Source: Pseudorhodoplanes sp.
GTDB lineage: Bacteria; Pseudomonadota; Alphaproteobacteria; Rhizobiales; Xanthobacteraceae
Assembly (NCBI GenBank): GCA_019187085.1
Contig: JABARS010000011.1
Location: 60,144 to 124,143, forward strand
DNA: 64,000 nucleotides
Direction: 5' to 3'
A program made the translations under genes and the position numbers. The stretch's first letter is position 1, and each line of letters opens with the position of its first letter. The notes beneath the pieces are model-generated. The model was not told the origin of the DNA. It was given only the letters and a program-made list of their open reading frames with translations, and searched no databases. Of the stretch, positions 28,591 through 36,395 are shown piece after piece.

Positions 28591-29185
28591 CTACTTGCTT
28601 TCCAGGATTCGTTTACCTGGTCCCGCACCGCCCGGAAACTGCCAACCCATATGAGTTACAGTGTCTATAACGCTGCAAGCCAGTTCGGCGACGTGTCTTT
28701 GAACCTGCTTCAAATACGAAACGTCTATTGCGGTATCGAACACCTGTTTCTGCCGATTGACGAAAAGAGGCACAGATGCACCGTTGCTATCCGGTGTTCG
28801 CCATGAGCCATGACAAAGGACGTTGCGGATGACCGCTGCCTTCTTAATATCGTGAATCAATTCGTCTATGTTTTCGGTCGTGGTAGCTGGATTATCACGC
28901 GCCGGCCTTCCCGTAGGATTCGGCCAAATTCCAAAGTTGATCGGTCAATGCCCGCTCAAGCTGCGGCAGCCATGCTTGATAAGCCACCTCGATTTCGTCG
29001 GGACTATACTTGCGCGTCGCCGAAAATACGAAGATTGCCTTTCCCAAAACTTCTTCGAGAAACCCATAGGTTGCGACGGTACGGCCAAGTTGTTCCCAAA
29101 ATTCCGGCGAATGTCGGTAGGTAGGAAACAATGGCGGCAACTTGTCCCGGTCGATAATCGTGCGCGTTACTGCGTCGTCGTTCAT
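28591..29185 (-). pseudogene. conserved hypothetical protein, one frameshift
   Basis: The first frame starts at ATG 29185 (MNDDAVTRTIIDRDKLPPLF) and runs to a stop at 28895 (ESYGKAGA). Dropping one base in the GGCCGG run near 28903 continues it as ARDNPATTTENIDELIHDIKKAAVIRNVLCHGSW ... FVNRQKQVFDTAIDVSYLKQVQRHVAELACSVIDTVTHMGWQFPG to a stop at 28591, giving 197 residues. The joined protein is alpha-helical and soluble; RNVLCHGSW resembles the R-x-x-x-x-H pattern of HEPN-like helical proteins, but this is only suggestive. Base composition is lower in GC than neighbours, a possible sign of transfer. Either a real lesion or an indel error. Confidence 0.6.
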
Positions 29186-29404
29186 CGGTCGGCCTTCTAT
29201 TCAGATTATCTCGCACTGGCCGCGCGAAGCGAAATCCTAGCCTGCTTTGTTCAGCATTGGAGGCATACATTGCGCTGCGCTCAATTCAGGTGATGCTTGC
29301 TAATCTTTGTCGTCAAGAACTCTTTCAATGTCAGCTACCTTGTAAGGCTTGCACATCATCTTCCACTCAGCGGCGCGCGCCCGGAATGACGGCTTAGAGA
29401 GCCC
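29186..29404. other. low-GC gap between the frameshifted gene and the M3 peptidase
   Basis: 219 bp with no supported gene. A short minus-strand frame at 29359-29300 (MMCKPYKVADIERVLDDKD) directly continues the peptidase frame beyond its stop, and part of it overlaps a TCATTCCGGGCGCGC-like repeat. It is probably chance or a remnant. Confidence 0.3.
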
Positions 29405-31483
29405 CTACGTCTCCCCCGCCGGCATGAATTCGGCCAGCCCGCGCCGCGCCAGCAGCGCATCGGGCGTCGGCAGGCGGCCGCGGAAGGCGATGTAGAGCGT
29501 CTCCGGATCGCGCGAGCCGCCCGCCGCATAGACGTGATCGCGCAATTTGCGCGCGGTGGCAGGATCGAAAATGTCGCCCTTCTCCTCGAAGGCGCGGAAG
29601 GCGTCGGCGTCGAGCACCTCCGACCACATGTAGCTGTAATAGGCCGAGGCATAGCCGCCGCTCGCGAACACATGCTCGAAATGCGGCGAGCGGTGGCGCA
29701 TCGCGATTTCCTCCGGCATCCCGATCTGTGCCAGCGTCTTCGCTTCGAAGTCGGCGACGTCGAGACGATCGGCCTGCGGTAGCGAATGGAATTCGAGATC
29801 GACCAGCGCGGAGGCGACATATTCCACGGTGGCGAAGCCTTGGTTGAAGGTGCGCGCGGCGAGTACGCGCCGGAGCAGGTCTTCGGGCATCGGCTCGCCG
29901 GTTTTGTAATGCAGCGCGAAGCGGCGTAGCACTTCCGGCCGCTCGAACCAGTGCTCGTAAAGCTGCGAGGGCAGTTCCACCCAGTCGGTCAAAACGCTCG
30001 TGCCCGAGACCACGGGATAGGTGACGTCCGACAGAAGCGCGTGCAGCGCGTGCCCGAATTCGTGAAACAGCGTGCGCGCGTCGTCGTAGCTGAGCAGGCT
30101 CGGTGCGCCGTCGGTCGCCTTGTTGAAGTTCATGATGTTGACGACCAGCGGGTGGACATCGCCGCATAGTCGTTCCTGGTCGCGCAGCGTGGTCATCCAG
30201 GCGCCGCCGTGCTTGCTCGGGCGCGCATAATAGTCGCCGAAGAACAGCCCAGCGTGGCGGCCGTCCGGCCCTTTGACCTCCCAGACGCGCACGTCCGGAT
30301 GCCAGACCTGAACGTCGTCGCGGCGATGGAACGACAGGCCGAACAACTGGGTCGCGGTATAGAACGCCGCCTCGATCACCCGATCGAGCTGCAGATACGG
30401 CTTGATCTGCGATTCATCAACGTCGTGGCGCGCCTTGCGCAGCTTCTCGGCATAGTAGCGCCAGTCCCACGGCGCGAGCCGGAAATTGCCGCCCTCCTCC
30501 TGGATAAGCTTCTGCAGGGCCTCGCGGTCGAGGAGCGCGCGCTCGCGTGCCAGCCGCCAGACCTCTCCGAGCAGGTCGCGCACCGCCTGCGGCGTCTTGG
30601 CCATGCAGTCGTCGAGACGGAAATGGGCGAAGCTCGGATAGCCGAGCAGCCGGGCGCGCTCGGCGCGCAGCGCCACGATCTCGGCAATCAGCGCCTTGTT
30701 GTCGGTCTCCCCGCCGCGGTCGCCGCGGGCGATGAAGGCGCGGAACACCTTCTCGCGCAGGTCGCGCCGGGTGGAGAATTGCAGAAACGGCTCGACGTTC
30801 GAACGCGAGAGCGTGATCACCGCCTGTCCCGGCATGCCGCGCGCCTCGGCGGCCTCGCGCGCCGCCGCGCGCAGGTCGTCGGGCAGCCCGGCGAGGTCGT
30901 CCTCGCCCTGAAGCACGAGCGTATAATCCTGCTCGTCAGCCAGGATGTTCTGGCGGAACAGAGTGCCGAGCGAGGCCAGCCGCTCGCTGATGGCGGCAAG
31001 GCGCTCCTTGGCTTCCCTGGGCAGATGCGCGCCGGCGCGGCGGAACGCCGTGTGGTAGCGCTCCAGCACCCGCGCCTGTTCGGCGGACAGATCGAGCGTC
31101 TGGCGGCGGCGGAACAGGTCGTCGACCCGGCGGAACAGCGCCTCGTCGAGATAGAGACGGCTGAAATGCACGGCGAGCTTCGGCGAAATGTCGCGCTCCA
31201 CCGCCTCGATCTCCTCGCTGGTGTTGGCGCTGGCGAGGTTGGAGAACATATCCGAGATGCGCCCGAGCGTCCGCCCGGCCCGCTCCAGCGCCTCGATCGT
31301 GTTGGCGAAGGTCGGGACCTCAGCGCTCCCGGCGACCGCGGCGATCTCCACCCGGTGCCCGGCCAAGGCCTGCTCGAACGCCGGCGCGAAGTGCCCGACC
31401 TCGATCTCGCCGAAGGGAGGCACCTCGAACGGCGTTGCCCAGCCGGCAAGCAGGGGATTGGGCGCGGAGGAAGCATGGCTCAT
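29405..31483 (-). CDS. M3 family zinc metallopeptidase (peptidyl-dipeptidase Dcp-like)
   Basis: 692 residues, thimet-oligopeptidase fold. The zinc motif HEFGH is at residues 474-478 in LFHEFGHALHALLSDVTYP; the third ligand Glu follows about 25 residues later in TDWVELPSQLYEHWF. GTSVLTDWVELPSQLYEHW and AARTFNQGFATVEYVASALVDLEFH match Dcp rather than oligopeptidase A. No signal peptide, so a cytoplasmic enzyme that trims short peptides, releasing C-terminal dipeptides. ATG 31483. Stand-alone on the minus strand with a divergent small membrane gene 197 bp away. Confidence 0.93.
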   Translation of the reverse strand: MSHASSAPNPLLAGWATPFEVPPFGEIEVGHFAPAFEQALAGHRVEIAAVAGSAEVPTFANTIEALERAGRTLGRISDMFSNLASANTSEEIEAVERDISPKLAVHFSRLYLDEALFRRVDDLFRRRQTLDLSAEQARVLERYHTAFRRAGAHLPREAKERLAAISERLASLGTLFRQNILADEQDYTLVLQGEDDLAGLPDDLRAAAREAAEARGMPGQAVITLSRSNVEPFLQFSTRRDLREKVFRAFIARGDRGGETDNKALIAEIVALRAERARLLGYPSFAHFRLDDCMAKTPQAVRDLLGEVWRLARERALLDREALQKLIQEEGGNFRLAPWDWRYYAEKLRKARHDVDESQIKPYLQLDRVIEAAFYTATQLFGLSFHRRDDVQVWHPDVRVWEVKGPDGRHAGLFFGDYYARPSKHGGAWMTTLRDQERLCGDVHPLVVNIMNFNKATDGAPSLLSYDDARTLFHEFGHALHALLSDVTYPVVSGTSVLTDWVELPSQLYEHWFERPEVLRRFALHYKTGEPMPEDLLRRVLAARTFNQGFATVEYVASALVDLEFHSLPQADRLDVADFEAKTLAQIGMPEEIAMRHRSPHFEHVFASGGYASAYYSYMWSEVLDADAFRAFEEKGDIFDPATARKLRDHVYAAGGSRDPETLYIAFRGRLPTPDALLARRGLAEFMPAGET

Positions 31484-31680
31484 GGGCGGGTTCCGGGACG
31501 GGTTCCGATGGTGGAGAAAGCAGGGCCTGACGCGGACTTCAGCGCCGGCCCCGACGCAAATCTTAACGCCGGCCTGAAGGCCGGCCCGGTCAAAAATGGG
31601 GGCTTTCCTGTGACGAATCCAGACTTGATCGCGCGGGCGCTTTCGGGGACATTGCCGGCCGTCGCAACAGGGCTCCCGTC

Positions 31681-31935
31681 ATGGCTGAACAGTCCGGCTC
31701 CCGCCGCAAGATCCTCTGGCTCAACGTCATGACCGTGGTCAGCGCCGCCATCCTGATCGGCGCCGAGGTGTTCGGCGCGGCCTTCGCCGGGAGCTGGGCG
31801 CTCGCCAACCTGTTCGGCATCGGCACCACCGGCCAGAAACTGCTCGACGGCGCCTTCGTGCTGCTCGGCGCCTACGTGATGTACCGCTTCATCATCTCCG
31901 CCCGGCGCGTCGAGCCCTTCAGCACCCGCGAGTGA
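31681..31935 (+). CDS. small two-helix membrane protein, unknown function
   Basis: 84 residues: basic N-terminus (MAEQSGSRRKILW), helix VMTVVSAAILIGAEVFGAAFAGSWALANLFG, a Gly-rich turn, helix GAFVLLGAYVMYRFIISA, then RRVEPFSTRE. The positive-inside pattern puts both ends in the cytoplasm. Codon use matches its neighbours and the frame is clean, so I take it as a real gene. No family recognised. Confidence 0.6.
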   Translation: MAEQSGSRRKILWLNVMTVVSAAILIGAEVFGAAFAGSWALANLFGIGTTGQKLLDGAFVLLGAYVMYRFIISARRVEPFSTRE

Positions 31936-32059
31936 GCGGACGCGCCGCGTTCACCGCCGGCGCCGCTCAACAAATTGTTCACCACAATCGCCGTCCCTGT
32001 GGCCGCACAGGGTGTGAAAAGTCTTGCGAAGACGATTCAAATCCCCTATGTCGCGCGTG

Positions 32060-32254
32060 CCCAAATTCGCACGTGCCTGTGGACGTGTGTCGGTCGGTGG
32101 GTACCCGGACAAGAGGCCGGGCAGCCGCCAAGGATGTGGAAGGCTCACCTGAGTTCTTCTCCGCCTTGCAAGAGTGACCGGCAGCCGGAGGCGAAACCGG
32201 CATACCCCGCTCTCAACGGGGGACGCGTCTTAAAGCAACGACGGAGCGGGCTTC
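32060..32254 (+). promoter_or_regulatory. structured mRNA leader (speF motif-like), copy 1
   Basis: A long block shared with 36011-36195. It includes CCCAAATTCGCACGTGCCTG at the 5' end, CGGTCGGTGGGTACCCGGAC, a CCCGG/CCGGG hairpin with loop ACAAGAGG, GACCGGCAGCCGGAGGCGAA, a variable hairpin (here CCCCG...CGGGG), and at the 3' end CTTAAAGCAACGACGGAGCG. Paired segments vary between copies while staying complementary, as expected for RNA. It ends about 220 bases before ornithine decarboxylase 1. Position, taxon and layout match the alphaproteobacterial speF RNA motif, a presumed cis-regulator of ornithine decarboxylase. The Rfam assignment is from memory and needs a covariance search. Confidence 0.8.
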
Positions 32255-32473
32255 TAGGTTACTGCCGGCTGTCCAAAGGCCGGAGTTGCAGCCGAAGAGG
32301 CTTGTCCTTCATTGCCAGGTGTGCGGAACGGGACCCTCCCTTTCCAATCCAAGGCAGCCAGTCGGGTCGCGACCCGGCGCTCACCGCGTCTCCATCGTGC
32401 GGAAGCGCCCAACGCGGACCGGCCCAGATCGCAGGCGGCGCAAGCCGTCGCATGAGCCGTTTTGGAGAGCGAG

Positions 32474-33604
32474 ATGACCGACCGCATTCGCGAGTTCCTG
32501 CGCCAGCGCCAGGATGACGGGCCCTGCCTCGTCGTCGATCTCGACGTCGTGCGCGACAATTACAACGCCTTCGCCAAGGCGCTACCGGACAGCCGCGTGT
32601 TCTACGCCGTGAAGGCAAACCCGGCACCGGAAGTGCTGCGCCTTCTGGCCTCGCTCGGCTCCTGCTTCGACACCGCTTCGGTCGCCGAGATCGAGATGGT
32701 GCTCGCCGCCGGCTGCACGCCCGACCGCATCTCCTTCGGCAACACCATCAAGAAGGAGCGCGATATCGCGCGCGCCTATGCGATGGGTGTGCGCCTGTTC
32801 GCGGTCGACTGCAAGGCCGAGGTCGAGAAGGTCGCCCGCGCGGCGCCCGAGGCGCGCGTGTTCTGCCGCATCCTGTGCGACGGCGCCGGCGCGGAGTGGC
32901 CGCTGTCGCGCAAGTTCGGCTGCGAGCCCGCCATGGCCGCGGACGTGCTGGAGCACGCCCACCGGCTCGGCCTGAATGCCTACGGCATCTCTTTCCATGT
33001 CGGTTCGCAGCAGCGCAACCAGCATGCCTGGGACCGTGCGCTCGCGCAGGCGGCTGCCGTGTTCAAGGAGTGCGGCGAGCGCGGCATCAACCTGTCGATG
33101 GTCAATCTCGGCGGCGGCTTCCCGACCAAGTACCTGAAGAACGTGCCGACGGTGAAGACCTACGGCACGGCGATTTTCCGTGCGCTGCGCAAGCATTTCG
33201 GCAACCGCATCCCGGAAACCATCATCGAGCCGGGCCGCGGCATGGTCGGCAATGCCGGCGTGATCGAGACCGAGGTCGTCCTCGTCTCCAAGAAGAGCGA
33301 GGAGGACGAGGTGCGCTGGGTCTATCTCGACATCGGCAAGTTCGGCGGCCTCGCCGAGACGATGGACGAGTCGATCCGCTACCCGATCAGGACGCCGCGC
33401 GACGGCAGCGAGACGGCGCCATGCATCCTGGCCGGTCCGACCTGCGACTCCGCGGACGTGCTGTACGAGAAGGAGCCGTATCTCCTGCCGGTCTCGCTCG
33501 AGATCGGCGACAGGCTCCTGATCGAGGGTACGGGCGCCTATACGTCGACCTACGCGTCGGTGGCCTTCAACGGCTTCCCGCCGCTGAAGACGTACCACAT
33601 CTGA
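32474..33604 (+). CDS. ornithine decarboxylase (fold-III PLP type), paralog 1
   Basis: 376 residues. PLP-binding Lys47 in YAVKANP; HVGSQQ; GGGFP; EPGRGMVG for the PLP phosphate; catalytic Cys324 in GPTCDSADVLYE, which comes from the partner subunit across the dimer interface. It makes putrescine from ornithine (some family members also accept lysine). ATG 32474 follows GGAGAG. First gene after the structured leader; a hairpin lies between it and the GNAT gene, and homospermidine synthase is the third gene, so putrescine would feed homospermidine. A second, closely similar copy is at 36396. Confidence 0.93.
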   Translation: MTDRIREFLRQRQDDGPCLVVDLDVVRDNYNAFAKALPDSRVFYAVKANPAPEVLRLLASLGSCFDTASVAEIEMVLAAGCTPDRISFGNTIKKERDIARAYAMGVRLFAVDCKAEVEKVARAAPEARVFCRILCDGAGAEWPLSRKFGCEPAMAADVLEHAHRLGLNAYGISFHVGSQQRNQHAWDRALAQAAAVFKECGERGINLSMVNLGGGFPTKYLKNVPTVKTYGTAIFRALRKHFGNRIPETIIEPGRGMVGNAGVIETEVVLVSKKSEEDEVRWVYLDIGKFGGLAETMDESIRYPIRTPRDGSETAPCILAGPTCDSADVLYEKEPYLLPVSLEIGDRLLIEGTGAYTSTYASVAFNGFPPLKTYHI

Positions 33605-33611
33605 CATCGCC

Positions 33612-33641
33612 GGGAGCCGGCAGGCGCTGCCGCCGACTCCC
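33612..33641 (+). terminator. hairpin after ornithine decarboxylase 1
   Basis: GGGAG/CTCCC and CGGCA/TGCCG arms form an interrupted stem eight bases after the stop codon, followed by CTTTCCCTT. It looks like a weak or partial terminator that could reduce read-through into the GNAT and homospermidine synthase genes. No long U-run. Confidence 0.4.
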
Positions 33642-33702
33642 CTTTCCCTTCACCGTCTGGACTGAAAACTCTCCGCAAATCGGAGCGGGGAAGGACGCGA
33701 CC

Positions 33703-34287
33703 ATGGTTACGGCCCGTCAGATCACGATCCGTCACGAGCGCCCGCACGAGACCGAAGCGCGCGAGGCGCTGCTCGACCGCGCCTATGGGCCGGTGCGCTT
33801 CCGCAAGGTGTCGCAGCGCCTGCGCAGGAGCCGCGAGCCGGCGCAGGGCCTCTCGTTCGCAGCGAGCGAAGACGGCCGCCTCGTCGGCACGCTGCGGCTG
33901 TGGAATATCGACGCAGGCACGGCGGGCGCGGCACTCCTGCTCGGGCCGCTCGCGGTCGATCCGGACTATCGCGGGCGCGGGATCGCGGCTGCGCTGATGC
34001 GCCGCGCCCTGAGCGAAGCCGCCCGCCGCGGCCACCGTGCGGTGCTGCTGGTCGGCGATGAGGCTTATTACCGCAGGTTCGGCTTCAGCACGGCCGGTAC
34101 CAGCCTCCTCTTCATGCCGGGCGCGTTTGACCGCCGCCGTCTGCTCGCATGCGAACTCGTCCCGGGCGCGCTTAAGGGTGCTTTCGGACTGATTTCGGCG
34201 ACGGGCCGGATCGTGCCCAAGACCAAGGTCGCCACGCACAACGTGCAGGGGCAGATTGTCCACAGGCCCGCCCGGCACGCGGCCTGA
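33703..34287 (+). CDS. GNAT family N-acetyltransferase
   Basis: 194 residues. The acetyl-CoA-binding core is at ~65-115: LLGPLAVDPDYRGRGIAAALMRRALSEAARRGHRAVLLVGDEAYYRRFGF, the pattern of YhbS-like GNATs, with the RGRGIAA pyrophosphate loop. It transfers acetyl from acetyl-CoA to an amine. It lies between ornithine decarboxylase 1 and homospermidine synthase on the same strand, so a polyamine or precursor is a reasonable substrate guess, but nothing in the sequence fixes it. ATG 33703. Confidence 0.85.
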   Translation: MVTARQITIRHERPHETEAREALLDRAYGPVRFRKVSQRLRRSREPAQGLSFAASEDGRLVGTLRLWNIDAGTAGAALLLGPLAVDPDYRGRGIAAALMRRALSEAARRGHRAVLLVGDEAYYRRFGFSTAGTSLLFMPGAFDRRRLLACELVPGALKGAFGLISATGRIVPKTKVATHNVQGQIVHRPARHAA

Positions 34288-34315
34288 AATCCCCGACGGT
34301 GGTCCGAAACCGGCC

Positions 34316-34378
34316 CCGCTCGTTTCCGCGACGGCGGGAATCCAGTATCTGGGTCCCGCATTCGCGGGGGACGAGCGG
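34316..34378. repeat. dispersed inverted-repeat element
   Basis: CCGCTCG at the left end and CGAGCGG at the right end, with inner arms GGGAATCCAG and CTGGGTCCCGC. The same design recurs at 57096-57175 (CCGCTC ... GAGCGG with ATCCAG/CTGGAT inside). It fills the gap before homospermidine synthase and could form a long hairpin in the mRNA. Confidence 0.7.
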
Positions 34379-34433
34379 AAATTCCGACCGGGCCGCCTCC
34401 CTTCCTTCCGACGACGAGACTGGAGCTAGAGCG

Positions 34434-35867
34434 ATGACCCAATGGCCCGTGCACGCAGAGATCGCAGGTCCGATCGTGATGATCGGCTTCGGCTCGATCG
34501 GCAAAGGTGCGCTGCCGCTGATCGAGCGGCATTTCACCTACGACAAGAGCCGCTTCGTGGTCATCGATCCCGAGGACAAGGACCGCAGGATGCTCGACGA
34601 CCGCGGCATCCGCTTCATCCACGAGGCGGTAACGCAGGACAATTACCGCGAGCTGCTCGCGCCGCTGCTCACCAAAGGCGCCGGCCAGGGCTTCTGCGTC
34701 AACCTGTCGGTCGACACCTCCTCCGTCGACATCATGGAATTGTGCGGCGAGCTCGGCGCGCTCTATATCGACACGGTCAACGAGCCGTGGCCCGGCTTCT
34801 ATTTCAACACCAAGCTCGGACCGGAGAAACGCTCGAACTATGCGCTGCGCGAGATCACGCAGGCGGCCAAGCGCAGGCGCAAGCCCGGCTCGACCACCGC
34901 GGTGTCGTGCTGCGGGGCCAATCCCGGCATGGTGTCCTGGTTCGTCAAGCAGGCGCTCCTGAACATCGCCGCGGACACCAGGCTGAAGGTGAAGGAGCCG
35001 CAGAGCCGCGAGGACTGGGCAAAGCTCGCCAGGAAGCTCGGCGTCAAGGGCATCCATATCGCCGAGCGCGACACCCAGCGCGCCAAATATCCGAAGCCGC
35101 AGAACGTGTTCGTCAACACCTGGTCGGTGGAAGGCTTCGTATCGGAGGGCCTGCAGCCGGCCGAACTCGGCTTCGGCACGCACGAGAAATGGATGCCGGC
35201 CAATGCCCGCAAGCACAAGACCGGCTGCCAGGCGGCGATCTATCTGCTGCAGCCGGGCGCCAACACGCGCGTGCGCTCCTGGACGCCGACCGCCGGCGGC
35301 CAGTACGGCTTCCTCGTGACCCACAACGAGGCGATCTCGATCTCCGACTTTTTCACGCTGAAAAGCGGCCGCAAGACCGTGTACCGGCCGACCTGCCACT
35401 ATGCCTACCACCCCTGCAACGATGCGGTGCTGTCGCTGCACGAGATGTTCGGGGCGGCCGGGGCGCGGCAGGAGAAAGTCCACATCCTGGACGAGAACGA
35501 GATCGCCGACGGTATCGACGAATTGGGGGTGCTGGTCTACGGCCACAAGAAAAACGCCTACTGGTACGGCTCGCAGCTCTCGATCGACGAGACCCGCGAC
35601 CTTGCGCCCTACCAGAACGCCACCGGCCTGCAGGTGACGAGCGCGGTGCTCGCCGGCATGGTCTGGGCACTGGAAAATCCCCATGCCGGCATCGTCGAGG
35701 CCGACGAGATGGATTTCCGCCGCTGCCTCGACGTGCAGATGCCCTATCTCGGCCCAGTGATCGGCAAGTACACCGACTGGACGCCGCTCGCCGACCGTCC
35801 GGGCTTCTTCCCCGAAGACATCGACAAACGCGATCCCTGGCAGTTCAGGAACGTGCTCGTGCGCTGA
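34434..35867 (+). CDS. hss: homospermidine synthase
   Basis: 477 residues. NAD-binding GFGSIGKG at 18-25, then HFTYDKSRFVVIDPEDKDRRML, NLSVDTSSVDIMELCGELGALYIDTVNEPWPGFY, SCCGANPGMVSWFVKQALL and PTCHYAYHPCNDAVLSLHEMFG, all hallmarks of bacterial homospermidine synthase. It joins two putrescines (or putrescine and spermidine) to sym-homospermidine with NAD as hydride shuttle. ATG 34434 has GGAG eight bases upstream. It lies between the two ornithine decarboxylases and ends at a clear terminator, so the upstream leader and ornithine decarboxylase 1 probably share its transcript. Confidence 0.95.
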   Translation: MTQWPVHAEIAGPIVMIGFGSIGKGALPLIERHFTYDKSRFVVIDPEDKDRRMLDDRGIRFIHEAVTQDNYRELLAPLLTKGAGQGFCVNLSVDTSSVDIMELCGELGALYIDTVNEPWPGFYFNTKLGPEKRSNYALREITQAAKRRRKPGSTTAVSCCGANPGMVSWFVKQALLNIAADTRLKVKEPQSREDWAKLARKLGVKGIHIAERDTQRAKYPKPQNVFVNTWSVEGFVSEGLQPAELGFGTHEKWMPANARKHKTGCQAAIYLLQPGANTRVRSWTPTAGGQYGFLVTHNEAISISDFFTLKSGRKTVYRPTCHYAYHPCNDAVLSLHEMFGAAGARQEKVHILDENEIADGIDELGVLVYGHKKNAYWYGSQLSIDETRDLAPYQNATGLQVTSAVLAGMVWALENPHAGIVEADEMDFRRCLDVQMPYLGPVIGKYTDWTPLADRPGFFPEDIDKRDPWQFRNVLVR

Positions 35868-35921
35868 CGCGGCGGCATCTTCACACCTGTTAACGCCGCG
35901 TAACAAACCTCATCGCGGCAG

Positions 35922-35952
35922 AGCGGACGCGATCGCCTCGCGTCCGCTTTTT
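35922..35952 (+). terminator. Rho-independent terminator after hss
   Basis: Perfect 10-bp stem AGCGGACGCG / CGCGTCCGCT with a seven-base loop, followed directly by TTTTCC, 55 bases after the hss stop. It separates the first polyamine unit from leader copy 2. Confidence 0.85.
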
Positions 35953-36010
35953 CCTTGCGCGCGCGCTTTAAGTGTTGCGGCATGAATCGATTCGATTTAT
36001 TTTCCGCTCG

Positions 36011-36195
36011 CCCAAATTCGCACGTGCCTGTGGCCGTGTGTCGGTCGGTGGGTACCCGGACAAGAGGCCGGGCAGCCGCCTGGAGAAGCCGGACGCTTCT
36101 TCAAGACATCTGACCGGCAGCCGGAGGCGAAACCGGCGCACCCTGCTCTCCGCAGGGGACGCGGCTTAAAGCAACGACGGAGCGGGCTTTTTTAG
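36011..36195 (+). promoter_or_regulatory. structured mRNA leader (speF motif-like), copy 2
   Basis: Second copy of the block at 32060. The 5' segment is identical over CCCAAATTCGCACGTGCCTG and again through CGGTCGGTGGGTACCCGGAC, followed by the same CCCGG/CCGGG hairpin. The variable hairpin is here CCCTGC...GCAGGG instead of CCCCG...CGGGG, a compensatory change. The 3' end AGCGGGC runs into TTTTTTAG, so this copy can act as a transcription terminator. Shared patches (AGGCTTGTCCTTC, GTGCGGAACGGG, CCAAGGCAGC) continue further downstream, so the leader was duplicated with its gene. Confidence 0.8.
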
Positions 36196-36395
36196 TAACG
36201 CCGGCGCGAATGCCGGAGCGCTGAAAAGGCTTGTCCTTCCTTGCCGGCCGTGCGGAACGGGGCGCTCCCCTCATCCGGACCAAGGCAGCACTTCAAGCGG
36301 TGTCGTCCATTCCGAATCGTTCGGAAGGCGGCGACGGCCGAAGACTCAGCTTCCGGCGGGGCATCCGCCGGCGACGGAGAGGGGAACGGGTCGCA

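Noticed and set aside
28425..28628. A 67-codon minus-strand frame just upstream of the gamma-glutamyltransferase gene
   Set aside because: No ribosome site, no recognisable sequence, and it lies in the low-GC gap next to the frameshifted gene; not supported as coding.
29300..29404. Stop-codon read-through extending the M3 peptidase by about 34 residues
   Set aside because: The extension includes repeat-like sequence and the peptidase already ends at the usual family length; no evidence for read-through.
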